This document shows positions 10,401 to 19,200 of a stretch of DNA of 20,889 bases, one piece after another. Source of the DNA: Acanthamoeba sp. SK_2022b (Eukaryota > Discosea > Longamoebia > Acanthamoebidae). The position numbers and the translations under genes are program-made. Numbering within the stretch: position 1 is the first letter of the stretch; each line of letters begins with the position of its first letter. Location of the stretch: positions 1-20,889 of the forward strand of contig JANDJZ010000854.1 in NCBI GenBank assembly GCA_027943245.1, given 5' to 3'. The notes beneath the pieces are model-generated. The model made no database searches. It was not told the DNA's origin and saw nothing but the letters and a program-made list of their open reading frames with translations.

Positions 10401-10792
10401 TGCTGGAGGCTGGCGGGGTCGACGTGCTGGAGGCCGGCGGGGTCGACGTGCTGGAGGCTGGCGGGGTCGACGTGCTGGAGGCCGGCGGGGACGACGTGCT
10501 GGAGGCTGGTGGGGACAACATGTTGGCAGCTGGCAGCGGTGACATGCTGGCGGCCGACGGGGAGAAGGGGGCCTAAACAGATAAAAGGATTGAGAGATGA
10601 CAAAAGGGATGGAATCACAAATGAGGAAAAAAGTACCAAATTTGATGGCAGAAATTTGCACATCCGATGCCCGTAGCGTTGCGATTTGTTTGTGAGCAGT
10701 ACTCCGCAGTTGCATGTGCTTGGAGGCTTGGGCGCAGGCCCCTTCTTCTTGTGATGCATTGTTCGGAGGAAATGGCTATTTCCTGCACCCAT
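7478..10792 (-). CDS. Transposase of the TTAA transposon (Kolobok-like, with F-box-like segment)
   Basis: The enzyme expected to cut and move the surrounding element. Exons: 10792-10637, 10572-9542, 9494-9143, 9074-8940, 8873-8025, 7934-7665, 7597-7478; 2913 nt, 970 aa, in frame throughout. Exon 1 carries a zinc-knuckle-like pattern (CNCG...GHRMC; Cys27, Cys29, His42, Cys45). Exon 2 begins with a Ser/Thr/Pro octapeptide repeat and later has a second Cys cluster (CARTDC...CAQC). Exon 3 holds the probable RNase H-fold core: LAVDGSWNNKR (Asp410), GNYLGTSHGMECEG, and VHDNDAS (Asp494/Asp496). A Cys-rich CDPGCCCY motif precedes an F-box-like segment at about 616-652 (LPQEVVVHILALIDDLPSF). The C-terminal part is rich in Lys and Arg. 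The weakest junction is exon 2 to exon 3: only a GTGTGG donor at 9541 keeps the frame (47-nt intron). The last exon is also inferred. No internal stop is needed, so the gene looks intact. Confidence 0.8.
10226..10561. repeat. 24-bp tandem repeat array inside the transposase gene
   Basis: About 14 tandem units of 24 bp. The central ten or so are nearly identical (consensus core GTCGACGTGCTGGAGGCC) and the outer ones degenerate. Because 24 is a multiple of three, the array stays in frame and encodes a repeating Ser-Ser-Thr-Ser-Thr-Pro-Pro-Ala octapeptide in the minus-strand transposase. Most sequence differences between units are C/T changes in the GGCCGGC/GGCTGGC part. Length polymorphism between strains is likely. 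Confidence 0.95.
10573..10636 (-). other. First intron of the transposase gene
   Basis: A 64-nt GT-AG intron (donor GTACTTTTTT, acceptor CTGTTTAG with a pyrimidine-rich lead) joining the zinc-knuckle exon to the repeat exon in phase 0. It is described separately because it decides the start: without it, the ATG at 10792-10790 would not connect to the transposase frame. Confidence 0.75.
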
Positions 10793-10820
10793 TGTGATGC
10801 TGGGATTATTGGAGGATATG

Positions 10821-10864
10821 AAGGAATCCCAATTACTCGTCCGGACGAGTAATTGGAATTCCTT
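10821..10864. repeat. Subterminal loopless palindrome
   Basis: A 44-nt inverted repeat centred on CCGG (10841-10844). The inner 28 bp (10829-10856, reading CCAATTACTCGT then its complement) are a perfect palindrome. The outer arms extend seven to eight further base pairs on each side after a single mismatch. It lies between the right TIR and the transposase start codon. It could be a cruciform-forming element, a binding site for a dimeric protein, or part of the transposase promoter. No counterpart is seen at the other end. Confidence 0.9.
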
Positions 10865-10893
10865 TGTTTTGTGCGCGTTTTGCGCAGAGCGCT

Positions 10894-10923
10894 GACCAAT
10901 AGAAAAAACTCTGGAACGGGCCC
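10894..10923 (-). repeat. Right terminal inverted repeat of the transposon
   Basis: A perfect 30-bp inverted copy of 7190-7219, followed immediately by TTAA. Similarity continues weakly for two or three bases inward (GC after one mismatch). It lies about 100 bp upstream of the transposase start codon, so it may overlap the transposase promoter. Confidence 0.95.
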
Positions 10924-10927
10924 TTAA

Positions 10928-11097
10928 GATGATCCTGCGGTGAGAAAGAAGGAGGAAGAAGGAAAAGGAGAACGGAGAAAGAAGGGAAGGGGAGAGAGAA
11001 AGGTCGTTGAAGGGAGAATAATCAACAATAATTAAATAAATAACCAAACACGATTGTTGAGGTGCATTCAGTGAGGTCGAGCAGCAACGGTGAGACC
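10928..11097. other. Short gap between the transposon and the acetyl-CoA synthetase stop
   Basis: These 170 bases hold a purine-rich stretch (GAAGG/GGAGA repeats, about 10946-11017) and then an AT-rich stretch (AATAATTAAATAAATAACC). This is presumably the acetyl-CoA synthetase 3' UTR and terminator. I see no AATAAA on the minus strand. The transposon insertion may have moved or replaced the original downstream sequence. Confidence 0.5.
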
Positions 11098-14000
11098 TCA
11101 CTTGCCCTTCATATCGATGAGCACTTCCACAACTCCGGGATCGGCGAGCGTGGAGATATCTGAGCGAGAGTTGTCCCACCGCAACAAGAACCCATGAGAC
11201 AACATAGAGGAGCACACAACACAGTTGCACCAGGACACATACCGCCCAGATGCTCTGGCGAGGTTTGATCGGTGGTGATCTTCCTGAGGATCCTCCTCAT
11301 GATCTTGCCCGACCGGGTCTTGGGCAGACCGGGCGCCCAGTGAATGTGGTCGGGTGTGGCGATGGGACCCAGCACCTTCCTCACATGGAACATCAGCTCC
11401 TGCCTTAGCTTGGGCGAGTAGTCGAAGTTCTGGTTCGGACCAGTGTGACGCGATTAGCCCAATAAACAAACAATATTAAAAAAAAAAACAACACCGGTGG
11501 GGAGGACTTAGAACCTCCCGCAGCGTCACGTAGGCGTAGATCCCCTCGCCCTTGATGTCATGGGGATAGGGCACCACAGCAGCCTCGGCGACGGCCTGAT
11601 GGGAGACCAGAGCGCTCTCGACTTCGGCCGTGCCCAGCCGGTGGCCGCTCACGTTCATCACGTCATCAATGCGACCTGCGCCAGATAGGCAAACGCAAAG
11701 CCGAGTTGTGTGTAAATGCATCGGGTGGACTAGAGCGCGTGCATCGGGAACGAGTACGTACCTGTAAGCCAGTAGTAGCCTTCATGATCCCGCTTGCATC
11801 CATCGCCAGAGAGGTAGTAGCCCGGGAACATGGAGAAGTCTTCCGGGCGAACAGAGGCGATGAGCTCAAGAACTGCCAGCTATTCAGTCAAAAAGAATAG
11901 CGGGCAACGTACACGTCTGCTCGAAACGAGCGTGGTCGCCGTAGACCGTGCGCATGATGCCGGGCCACGGTCGTCTGATGGCCAGGTAGCCGGAGCACGG
12001 TCCTTCCTGCTCCTGCCCCCTTTCGTCCAATACGACCGGCTGCACGCCAAAGAAGGGTTTCGTCGCCGATCCCGGCTTGGTGGGGGTGGCGCCGGGCAGC
12101 GGCGTAATGAGAATGCCTATGGGGCGATGGTTTGGTAAGCAAAGAGAAGGTGCAATCTGAGGAAATGGAAGCGGGCAAGTGGCCAGGGGAAGCGCACCGC
12201 CGGTCTCGGTTTGCCACCACGTGTCCACGATGGCGCAGCGAGAATCGCCGACCACGCGATGATACCAAAGCCACGCCTCGGGGTTGATGGGCTCGCCGAC
12301 GCTGCCCAAAATGCGAAGGCTGTCGCGATTGTACTTCTTCACCGGACCTTCACCCAGTCGCATCAGTGCCCTGACATCGCAACGCACGTAAAGACGCACA
12401 AATACGGAGCTACATTGAGCACAGGAAACAACAGTCCATTCACTCAATGTATGTACCTAATAGCGGTCGGGGCAGTGTAGAACTGGGTGACCTTGTACTT
12501 CTCAACGATAGCCCAGAACCTACCGGCGTCGGGCCACGTCGGGACACCTTCGAAGAGAACTGACGCAGCGCCGTTGCAGAGCGGTCCATACATAATGTAG
12601 CTGTGGCCTGTGAGGAAGTGTTAGGCGGGCGGAAAACTGCCAACCTCTCGCGTTCGTGAGTGCTTTGTACCAGTGACCCAGCCGAGATCGGCCGTGCAGT
12701 AGTACACGTCACCAGGGTGGTAGTCAAAGATAAACTTGTGGGTGGTGGCAGCATACACCATGTAGCCGCCTGGCCGGAGAGGATGAGTGTGAGGCGACGT
12801 TATAAAAACAATCATTAGGTGCACGCATTGTTCGGAAGAGCGTACCCGTGGTGTGCAGCACTCCCTTGGGTCTGCCCGTACTGCCAGAGGTGTAGAGCAT
12901 GAAGAGCGGATCTTCAGCGTCGAGCCACTCGACGGGGCAGTCCTCAGAGGCTGCGGAGACGAGTTCGTGGTACCACATGTCCCGCTCTGGCTTCATGTGA
13001 GCCGGAACCTTGTCACCCAAACGCCTGTAGACAATGTGTTTGATCTGGCCGGTGGAGAAAATTAAACAAAATAATAATAAAAAGAGTCAGCTTGCGGTGT
13101 TGCCCTTTGTGGGCCTTTGCGCCAGCCCAGAGAGCAGAACGATAAGCGTAGGCACCTGCAAACCGGTTTTGGCGCACAGAGTGAGCGCTTCGTCGGCAGC
13201 TTGCTTCAAAAGGACTGGCTTGTTTCCACGGAGCACGGCATCCGCAGAGATAAGGATCTTGGCTTCCGAATCCAACAGACGGTTAGCCAATGCCTCAGCC
13301 GAGAATCCGGAGAACACGACCGAGTGGATCGCTCCTGTTTGCAGCAAGGCCCACACATCACCGCACACCACATGAAGCCAACGGCCCTGTGTGAGAATGG
13401 CAGCTGTGGTGCTGGGCAAAGCTGAGCTGTGGAGGGTGAAGGTGTACCGATACGAGCGCAGGCAAGCAGGACTACAGGGAGTTCGACGATCATGGGCAAA
13501 TATACGGCCACTCTGTCGCCCTTCTTGACGCCGAGGGACTTGAGCACGTTGGCGAACTTACACACCTGTGCCATGACGCGCATGAGGTTAATCTCGACGC
13601 CGATATGCTAAGAGCCGACGCGTTTGCAATGCATTCGCGTACCTCCGCTTTCAGCATGCCGTAGGTCCACACTTTGTCTTCGCCCTCATCGTTACCCTCC
13701 CAGTAGAAGGCAACCTGGTCGCCCTTGCCTGCTTCGACGTGCCTATCCACGGCATTGTAGCAAATGTTGGTCTTGGCGCCAACGAACCACTCGATTTTGA
13801 CTGGCCCCTTCTTGATGTCGATGTTGAACGAGCTCACCTGGCCAATTCAATGCAAGTGAGACATTTATCAAGTGTTGAGATTGTTGGAAGAAATGACGAG
13901 AGAATGATTTGCAGAGCGAAAAGTGGACCTTGCTCCATTTCTGCCGCCAGTAGAAATCGCGTTCCGCAATCTCGGCCCAGAACGCCTCAGGATCGTTCAC

Positions 14001-14120
14001 GCTCTTCTCGTACAGTTGATTGTACTCTTCCAGCGATTTGACGTGGGCACGCGAGGAGATGTCAGCCGGGGGCGGGTAGACCTGTGCCTGCTTCAAAACT
14101 TCGAGATCGTGGTCTTCCAT
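11098..14120 (-). CDS. Acetyl-CoA synthetase (acetate--CoA ligase, AMP-forming)
   Basis: Activates acetate with ATP to acetyl-AMP and then acetyl-CoA, feeding lipid synthesis, the TCA cycle and protein acetylation. Exons: 14120-13929, 13837-13643, 13592-13448, 13334-13156, 13044-12846, 12769-12671, 12607-12457, 12370-12198, 12116-11913, 11839-11762, 11675-11515, 11429-11243, 11159-11098; 2025 nt, 674 aa, the usual family size. The N-terminal ACS domain includes [12 protein letters not shown]. The adenylate-forming P-loop is [11 protein letters not shown] (about residues 288-298), followed by [18 protein letters not shown] and [20 protein letters not shown]. The C-terminal [11 protein letters not shown] carries the conserved catalytic and acetylatable lysine, about Lys634. 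No targeting signal is evident, so it is probably cytosolic. An in-frame ATG at 14150 is an alternative start; 14120 fits the family better. It is co-oriented with ALG5, whose stop lies 278 bp upstream of this start. Confidence 0.96.
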
Positions 14121-14398
14121 TTGTGTCTCCTTCCCTTGGTGCACCAACACTCACTGCCGGGTTAGAAGGCCGTCAACTGTTCAGGCCGGAGACCTCCGAC
14201 GGCTTGGCTGATTTTTGCGGACAGCGCGGGCACAACCACAAGAACCCCAAGAAGGAACACGAAGGAAGAAATCTTCATTCTTGTGCGGGAGGCGGCGAGT
14301 TTAACTAAACGGAGAAGGAAGAGGGGAGTGAAAGAGATGGCGCCGCTTATGTATAGGGGTTTGTGGTGGAGAGGGATTGCTGGTGATCAGAGCGTCAA

Positions 14399-15836
14399 TC
14401 ATTTGTCGATCTTCCAGTATCCGAGGAGGTAGAGGCTCCTGATGTAGAAGATATCCTTGGCCATCTGGATGGACGCGGTGAGAGGGTTCAGCGTGGAACC
14501 GGCGATCTCCTGCCAGTTGACGGGCACCTGTATTAATTGGAACAAAATAGTGAGGACAGACAATCATGGCTGTGGCTGTAGCACGTGTTCAGGGTGCACA
14601 CCTCCTCAATCGGCATGTCCAGTTGCTGGGCGAGGAACAGCAGTTCGACGTCAAAAGCCCACCTCTCTGTCGTCGTCCAGTGGAATGAACGCATTAGCCC
14701 AGCGAAGCCATGCTTGTGTAAATGCGGACGCAAAGCGTGTGGGGAGGGCGGTATACCTATGTGGAGGTTGGAGAAGAGGAGCTGAGCGCTCTTGCGAGTG
14801 AAGAGCTTAAAACCGCACTGGGTGTCGTGCACATTAGCCACGCAGAAGGTAACCAACATATGGAACGTTGCTCCCAGGGTCTTCCTCAAGAAGGTCCTCT
14901 ATTTCCAGTAGGGAGGTAAGTTTCCATCGCCACTCGAGACACCCAAGATAAAAGACCTGCATGGTACCTGCGCAACGGCCTCGCTCTTCTCCTGCAAGTG
15001 ATGGCGGGAACCCACGGCCACGCCGAGTCCATTTCTCTCAGCCTGGCAAAGAGCCAAGGCAAATGAGTGAGCTGATCCATTGAAGGTCAGAAGTCAGCAT
15101 GCAGAGTGTGTACGAATGTACCTGGAGGAGACGCTTCTCGAGCCTTTCAAGGTCTGCAAACTTGGTGGCGCCATCGGCGTCTACCATCAACGCATACCTT
15201 CCTCTGGCGACAAGCATGCCCTATTCATCGCAGACACGCGTGAGACTGATTGAGTTGGCAGCGGTGAGATGTTCGGGCCAGAGGCGGAAGAGACAGTATA
15301 CCCTGCGAACGGCGCCTCCCTTGCCCCTGTTCTTGGCGAGCTTCAGAACACGGACCGTATCAAGCTTGTGTTGCTTGGCGTAGTTGAGCGCTACGTCAGT
15401 TGTCTTGTCACGCGATCCATCATCAACGACGACGATTTCGTAAGTGAACTGCGGATCTTCGGCGCTCCTCTCCTGCAAGTAGGCAAGAGTTTCGTCTAGC
15501 ATTGTCGGCATGCGCTTCTCCTCGTTGTAGGCGGGCACCACGAGCGAGAGGTACACAGCGGGCTCGGCCGAGAGAGGAGGGAAAGACTTCCTCTCGTTCG
15601 TGCGGGCATCGATGTACATGTTTTCATTCTTATACCACAACACGCTTCTCTCAGGAAGGTAGCGATAAAACAGAGTCACCCCTGCCACGATCTTCGCGCA
15701 CGCAACAAGGCATGATTTTTTTTTTTTGTGAGAAAAAAATGTGCAAAATCGTGTAGAGGCACGAATTTAACTCGAGGGGCGGTACCAAGATCAACAGGGG
15801 TACCCACAGTGGGATCGATAGAAGAAGGTCGATCAT
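14399..15836 (-). CDS. ALG5: Dolichyl-phosphate beta-glucosyltransferase
   Basis: Transfers glucose from UDP-glucose to dolichyl phosphate on the cytosolic face of the ER, making the Dol-P-Glc donor for the last glucose additions to the N-glycan precursor. Exons: 15836-15786, 15691-15302, 15220-15122, 15042-14968, 14898-14757, 14666-14602, 14527-14399; 951 nt, 316 aa, typical of the family. The short first exon splices onto IVAGVTLF to give one N-terminal membrane anchor (about residues 1-27). The GT-A family 2 fold follows: LVVPAYNEEKR (about 67-77), VVVDDGSRD (Asp107/Asp108) and the DXD motif in VDADGATKF (Asp161-Asp163). Further conserved pieces are DTQCGFKLF, ERWAFDVELL and the C-terminal EVPVNWQEIAGSTLNP. 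The TGA is at 14401-14399. The 5' end faces the HK2 gene across a 456-bp divergent intergenic region. Confidence 0.96.
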
Positions 15837-16292
15837 GCTGAGACAGGAGAAGGCAGGGATTTATGGTTATGTGGCGCTCTTGCGGCGAGCTCTCTTTGCA
15901 CCGTGCCACGCAGGCAAAAGGCTGCCGACAGTGTCTGCGCTGTTGCCTCGTCTGGCAGAATCGGTTGGCCTTCGCTGGAAAAACGGCATGACAGTTGGCA
16001 CGAAAGGTATTGGCGGACCGCGCCTGAACCCTAGCGCTCCCAGTGGCGCCAACAGTTAGCGCCAGAAATTTCACAACACCAGTAGCTACAGGCCCTTCAG
16101 CGGCGCGAGGAAAGCGTTTCCCGGGAAGGGCAACGGGATCAGAGCGTTTCGGCCCAGAAAGGAGCTCTTGCCTTTTCGGAGGCCGGATGTCACCGTGGAG
16201 GTTTTCTCCGTCTCGCACCAAGACAACGAACAGAGCTGCACCACGGGCGGGTGTTTCAATCGATTTGGCCAGGTTGGCTTAAGAGCTTTACG
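15837..16292. other. Divergent intergenic region between ALG5 and HK2
   Basis: About 456 bases hold the promoters or leaders of two genes running in opposite directions. Open frames on both strands here match nothing. An in-frame ATG at 16251 could add 14 residues to HK2. GCGTTTC-containing words recur (about 16109 and 16144), but I cannot assign them a role. I see no RNA gene. Confidence 0.5.
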
Positions 16293-19200
16293 ATGGGGGA
16301 CGGCAGCCAGGAATTCTTCGCCGTTCCGCCCTTCTTTGATTCTTCGCGTGCTCGACCCTATGGGGTGCAGGACTTCGAGATATTTAATCTTCTCAACGTG
16401 CCCGTGTGGATCTTTGACGTAAGCAAGCGAGAGATGCACTGGTGCAACACCGCTGGCCTGAAGGTATTGTTCCCGCTATGCCCAGTTCAGCACAACTGTT
16501 CTGAATGCCTGGCGTATATTCCGTGCAGCTGTGGAGTGCCGAGTCCCTCACCGAGCTGTTGGCTCGTGACTGGGCCAGTGACATGTCTGAATCTACCAAG
16601 GTACGTTCTGCCTTTAGTCAGCGGCAGAGCAGAGAGGTGCCAACCAACTTGCAGGTGCGACTTGACTTTTACCTGCGCGAGTTCAAGCTCGGCCATCACG
16701 TCGAGGAGCGATGGACCTTCTACCCACTCCCTACCAAGCAGCCGCGATCCGTTCGGGCCGTCTGCTCCGGTATCTTTGTCCGGGACGACGTCAAGAACCA
16801 ACATCTGGCTGAAGGTGCTCCCATTCGCTGGCGCACACGTTCGATGCACTTCAATAACCTCGTCAGTGGCTCGGCTTATTGGGGTGATGATCTCACATAT
16901 ACCCAGGCGGAAACGCTCGCTCAAGCGCTTGCGGAAGATTGGCGTGCTTAGTGACGGCGGTAGATGACGAAAAGTTCGCTCCCCATGAGATCCGCGCGGT
17001 ATGCACAGGCCACCTCCAGGAACCTGGAGAGCCTTTACATCTGCTTCTCATGCATTTGCATCATGCAGGTGGAAGCGATGCGCCACACCTACACAATGGT
17101 GTCTGTCTATTCACGGAAGGACTTTACTCCTCTGTACCAGGCACATATCTGCTCTCGCCAGCGCAGCGCAAGCGCTCACGGCCTGCTTCCTCCCCTTCAG
17201 AACCCCGCATCGCTTTCGGATCACCAGCTGTCGCCGCAAGGGGAAGCCAAATGGAGGCAGGAGAACATGGACCGGTGGACCGAGGAGCTCAAGGGGCAAA
17301 CACCCGAAGATAGCGGAACGGAGAAATCCAGGAAGATGCTTCGATTCGACGAGCGCTTCGTGAACATGGAGGATCTTGCTGAATGCATGCGCGCCACCGA
17401 AACTGGCCAGGTGTTTGAGCGTGAAGTGTTGGTCTGGAGTACACACGGCAAGACCTGGCACTCGGTTGCTGTTCGTGCAGTCAAGGACCCTGTCACAGGT
17501 ACGCCCACGATTCGCCAGCTTTGTAGTTTGATGGGCGGATCCTGATTCTAGGGGCCGTGTCACCTGTAGGCGAAGATGCGTACCTCGCCAATGAAGTCGA
17601 CATATCGGTCAGGAAGAAGCTAGAGAGGGAGAACTCGGACAAGGATACCTTCCTTGGAACTGTATTATCCTCGGCTTGGCAACGAAGCAGCGCTCCGTGC
17701 GACCAACTGATCCATTGTATGGACAACTGTGCATCAATGCAGGTGTCGCATGAGATTCGTACGCCAATCAACGGGATCATTGGGTTCAACAGCCTCATGC
17801 TCGAGACTCATCTTACGTCTGAGCAACGGGAGTTCACTCTCAACATACAGCGGTGTGCCTGTCCTCTAGGGTTACCATCTAAATCACCACTAAGTAGCTT
17901 TCCATCTTGGCAGATCGTCAAAACTGCTCCTGGCGCATGTCAACGATCTGCTCGACTTTGCCAAGATTGCCCAAGGGAGAATGCAAATGGTACCAGCGAC
18001 TTGGGAATGGTCCCGATCGGCGCGCATCACTTCACTCTCTCCCCCTCCCCGCGATCTAGGAAACGTCGCTGGTCGACGTCGGTGAGATCCTCACCACAGC
18101 CGTCAATCTCATGCGTCCAGCGGCGCTTGACAAGAACCTGCAGATCACGGCACGAGTCAGTCCGATGGTTCCTAAGTACGCTCCAACACTGTCCTCTTTC
18201 ACCAACGTCACGCAGGCTAACACAACGCGGCCCGCTATCAGAATCCTATTCGGTGACTCGCTGCGGTTGTCGCAAATCGTTTTCAACTTTCTGAGCAACG
18301 CCGTCAAGTTCACGCACGAGGGCTACATTGGCATCAGCGTCGAGGTCCAGACCGAACATGAAGAGTACGCCGCACTCCTCCACTGGTACTGCCTCCTCCA
18401 CCACACCGCTCACCTCTCGGGCCCAGCAATGCACCGCACATCACGAGAAGGGATAGCCTGGAACCGGACACAAACTATACCATGGGAATGAGCAGCAGCA
18501 ACTCCGTGTTCCTCAAGCTGTCCGTGGAAGACACTGGAATCGGTACGCACAAACCAGCCAGTGGCCCTTTGCCTGGTTGGCCGACCCGCTTTGTGTTAGG
18601 CGTGCCGTGGGAGATGCAGAAGCAGATCTTCTCCAAGTTCGTGCAGGCCGACTCGTCTATCTCTCGCAGATATGGCGGCACTGGTGAGACTGCCCCCCCC
18701 CCCAATCGCACCGTACGAAACGCGCACCTTGAGCCCATCATCTCACATTCCACAGGCCTGGGTCTGGCCATCTGCAAGAAGCTGGCCCGGTTGATGGGCG
18801 GCGACTGCGGTTGCGTGTCAGAAACCACCAAAAGACCGGCTCAGGCTGGCCACGGCCCTGGCAGCACGTTCTGGGCAACCCTCCAGCTGCGCACAGAGTA
18901 CGAGCCGGCGGTGTGGTATCGCATCTTCGTAATCTCGCCAAAGCTCACCCCGTCCCTGCTCCGACACACGCTGCGCCTCAATTCAACTACCAAACCTTCC
19001 GCCTCTCCGCCCCAGCACCGAGCCGCGGCCGGCAGCCGCTCCCTGGCGCTCGCCAACTACTTCTCCTTCGCATCGTCTCCCACCGCTCCAGAGCCGCACG
19101 AGGCCTCGCCCAGCCCCGAGGTGGGCCTTCACAACAACTGTCGAGTACTACTGGACGTGCTCGAGCACTGCTCCGGCAACCAGGTCCGGCACCTCACCAC

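Larger units (their letters stand above)
7186..10927 (-). mobile_element. Complete DNA transposon flanked by TTAA, Kolobok-like
   Basis: The element body spans 7190-10923 (3734 bp). It starts and ends with an identical 30-bp inverted repeat beginning GGGCCCGTTCCAGAG, and TTAA directly abuts both ends (7186-7189 and 10924-10927), as expected of a TTAA target-site duplication. One spliced transposase gene fills the interior on the minus strand. TTAA duplication with RGG termini is the stated hallmark of the Kolobok superfamily. piggyBac also uses TTAA, but its transposase differs. The transposase core (DGSW followed by GTSHGMECEG) belongs to a family often labelled mutator-like in protein databases, but classical Mutator elements make 8-11 bp duplications. 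Identical TIRs and an intact gene argue for a recent insertion. It lies between the acid phosphatase promoter side and the 3' end of acetyl-CoA synthetase, and disrupts neither coding region. Confidence 0.85.

Noticed and set aside
10226..10561. Possible CRISPR array
   Set aside because: The units abut with no unique spacers, and the array is coding and lies in an intron-bearing eukaryotic gene. It is a minisatellite.
10085..10576. Plus-strand open frame through the 24-bp repeats
   Set aside because: Any 24-bp repeat without stops stays open in several frames. The minus-strand frame joins the transposase, and the plus frame has no support outside the array.
7186..10927. piggyBac or classical Mutator assignment for the transposon
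   Set aside because: piggyBac shares TTAA but not this DGSW/GTSHGMECEG core. Classical Mutator elements make 8-11 bp duplications, not TTAA. Kolobok fits both the ends and the protein better.
15676..16221. Minus-strand open frame of 181 codons crossing the ALG5 start
   Set aside because: It reads ALG5 exon 1 and its intron in the wrong frame and matches nothing. The ALG5 model explains the region.
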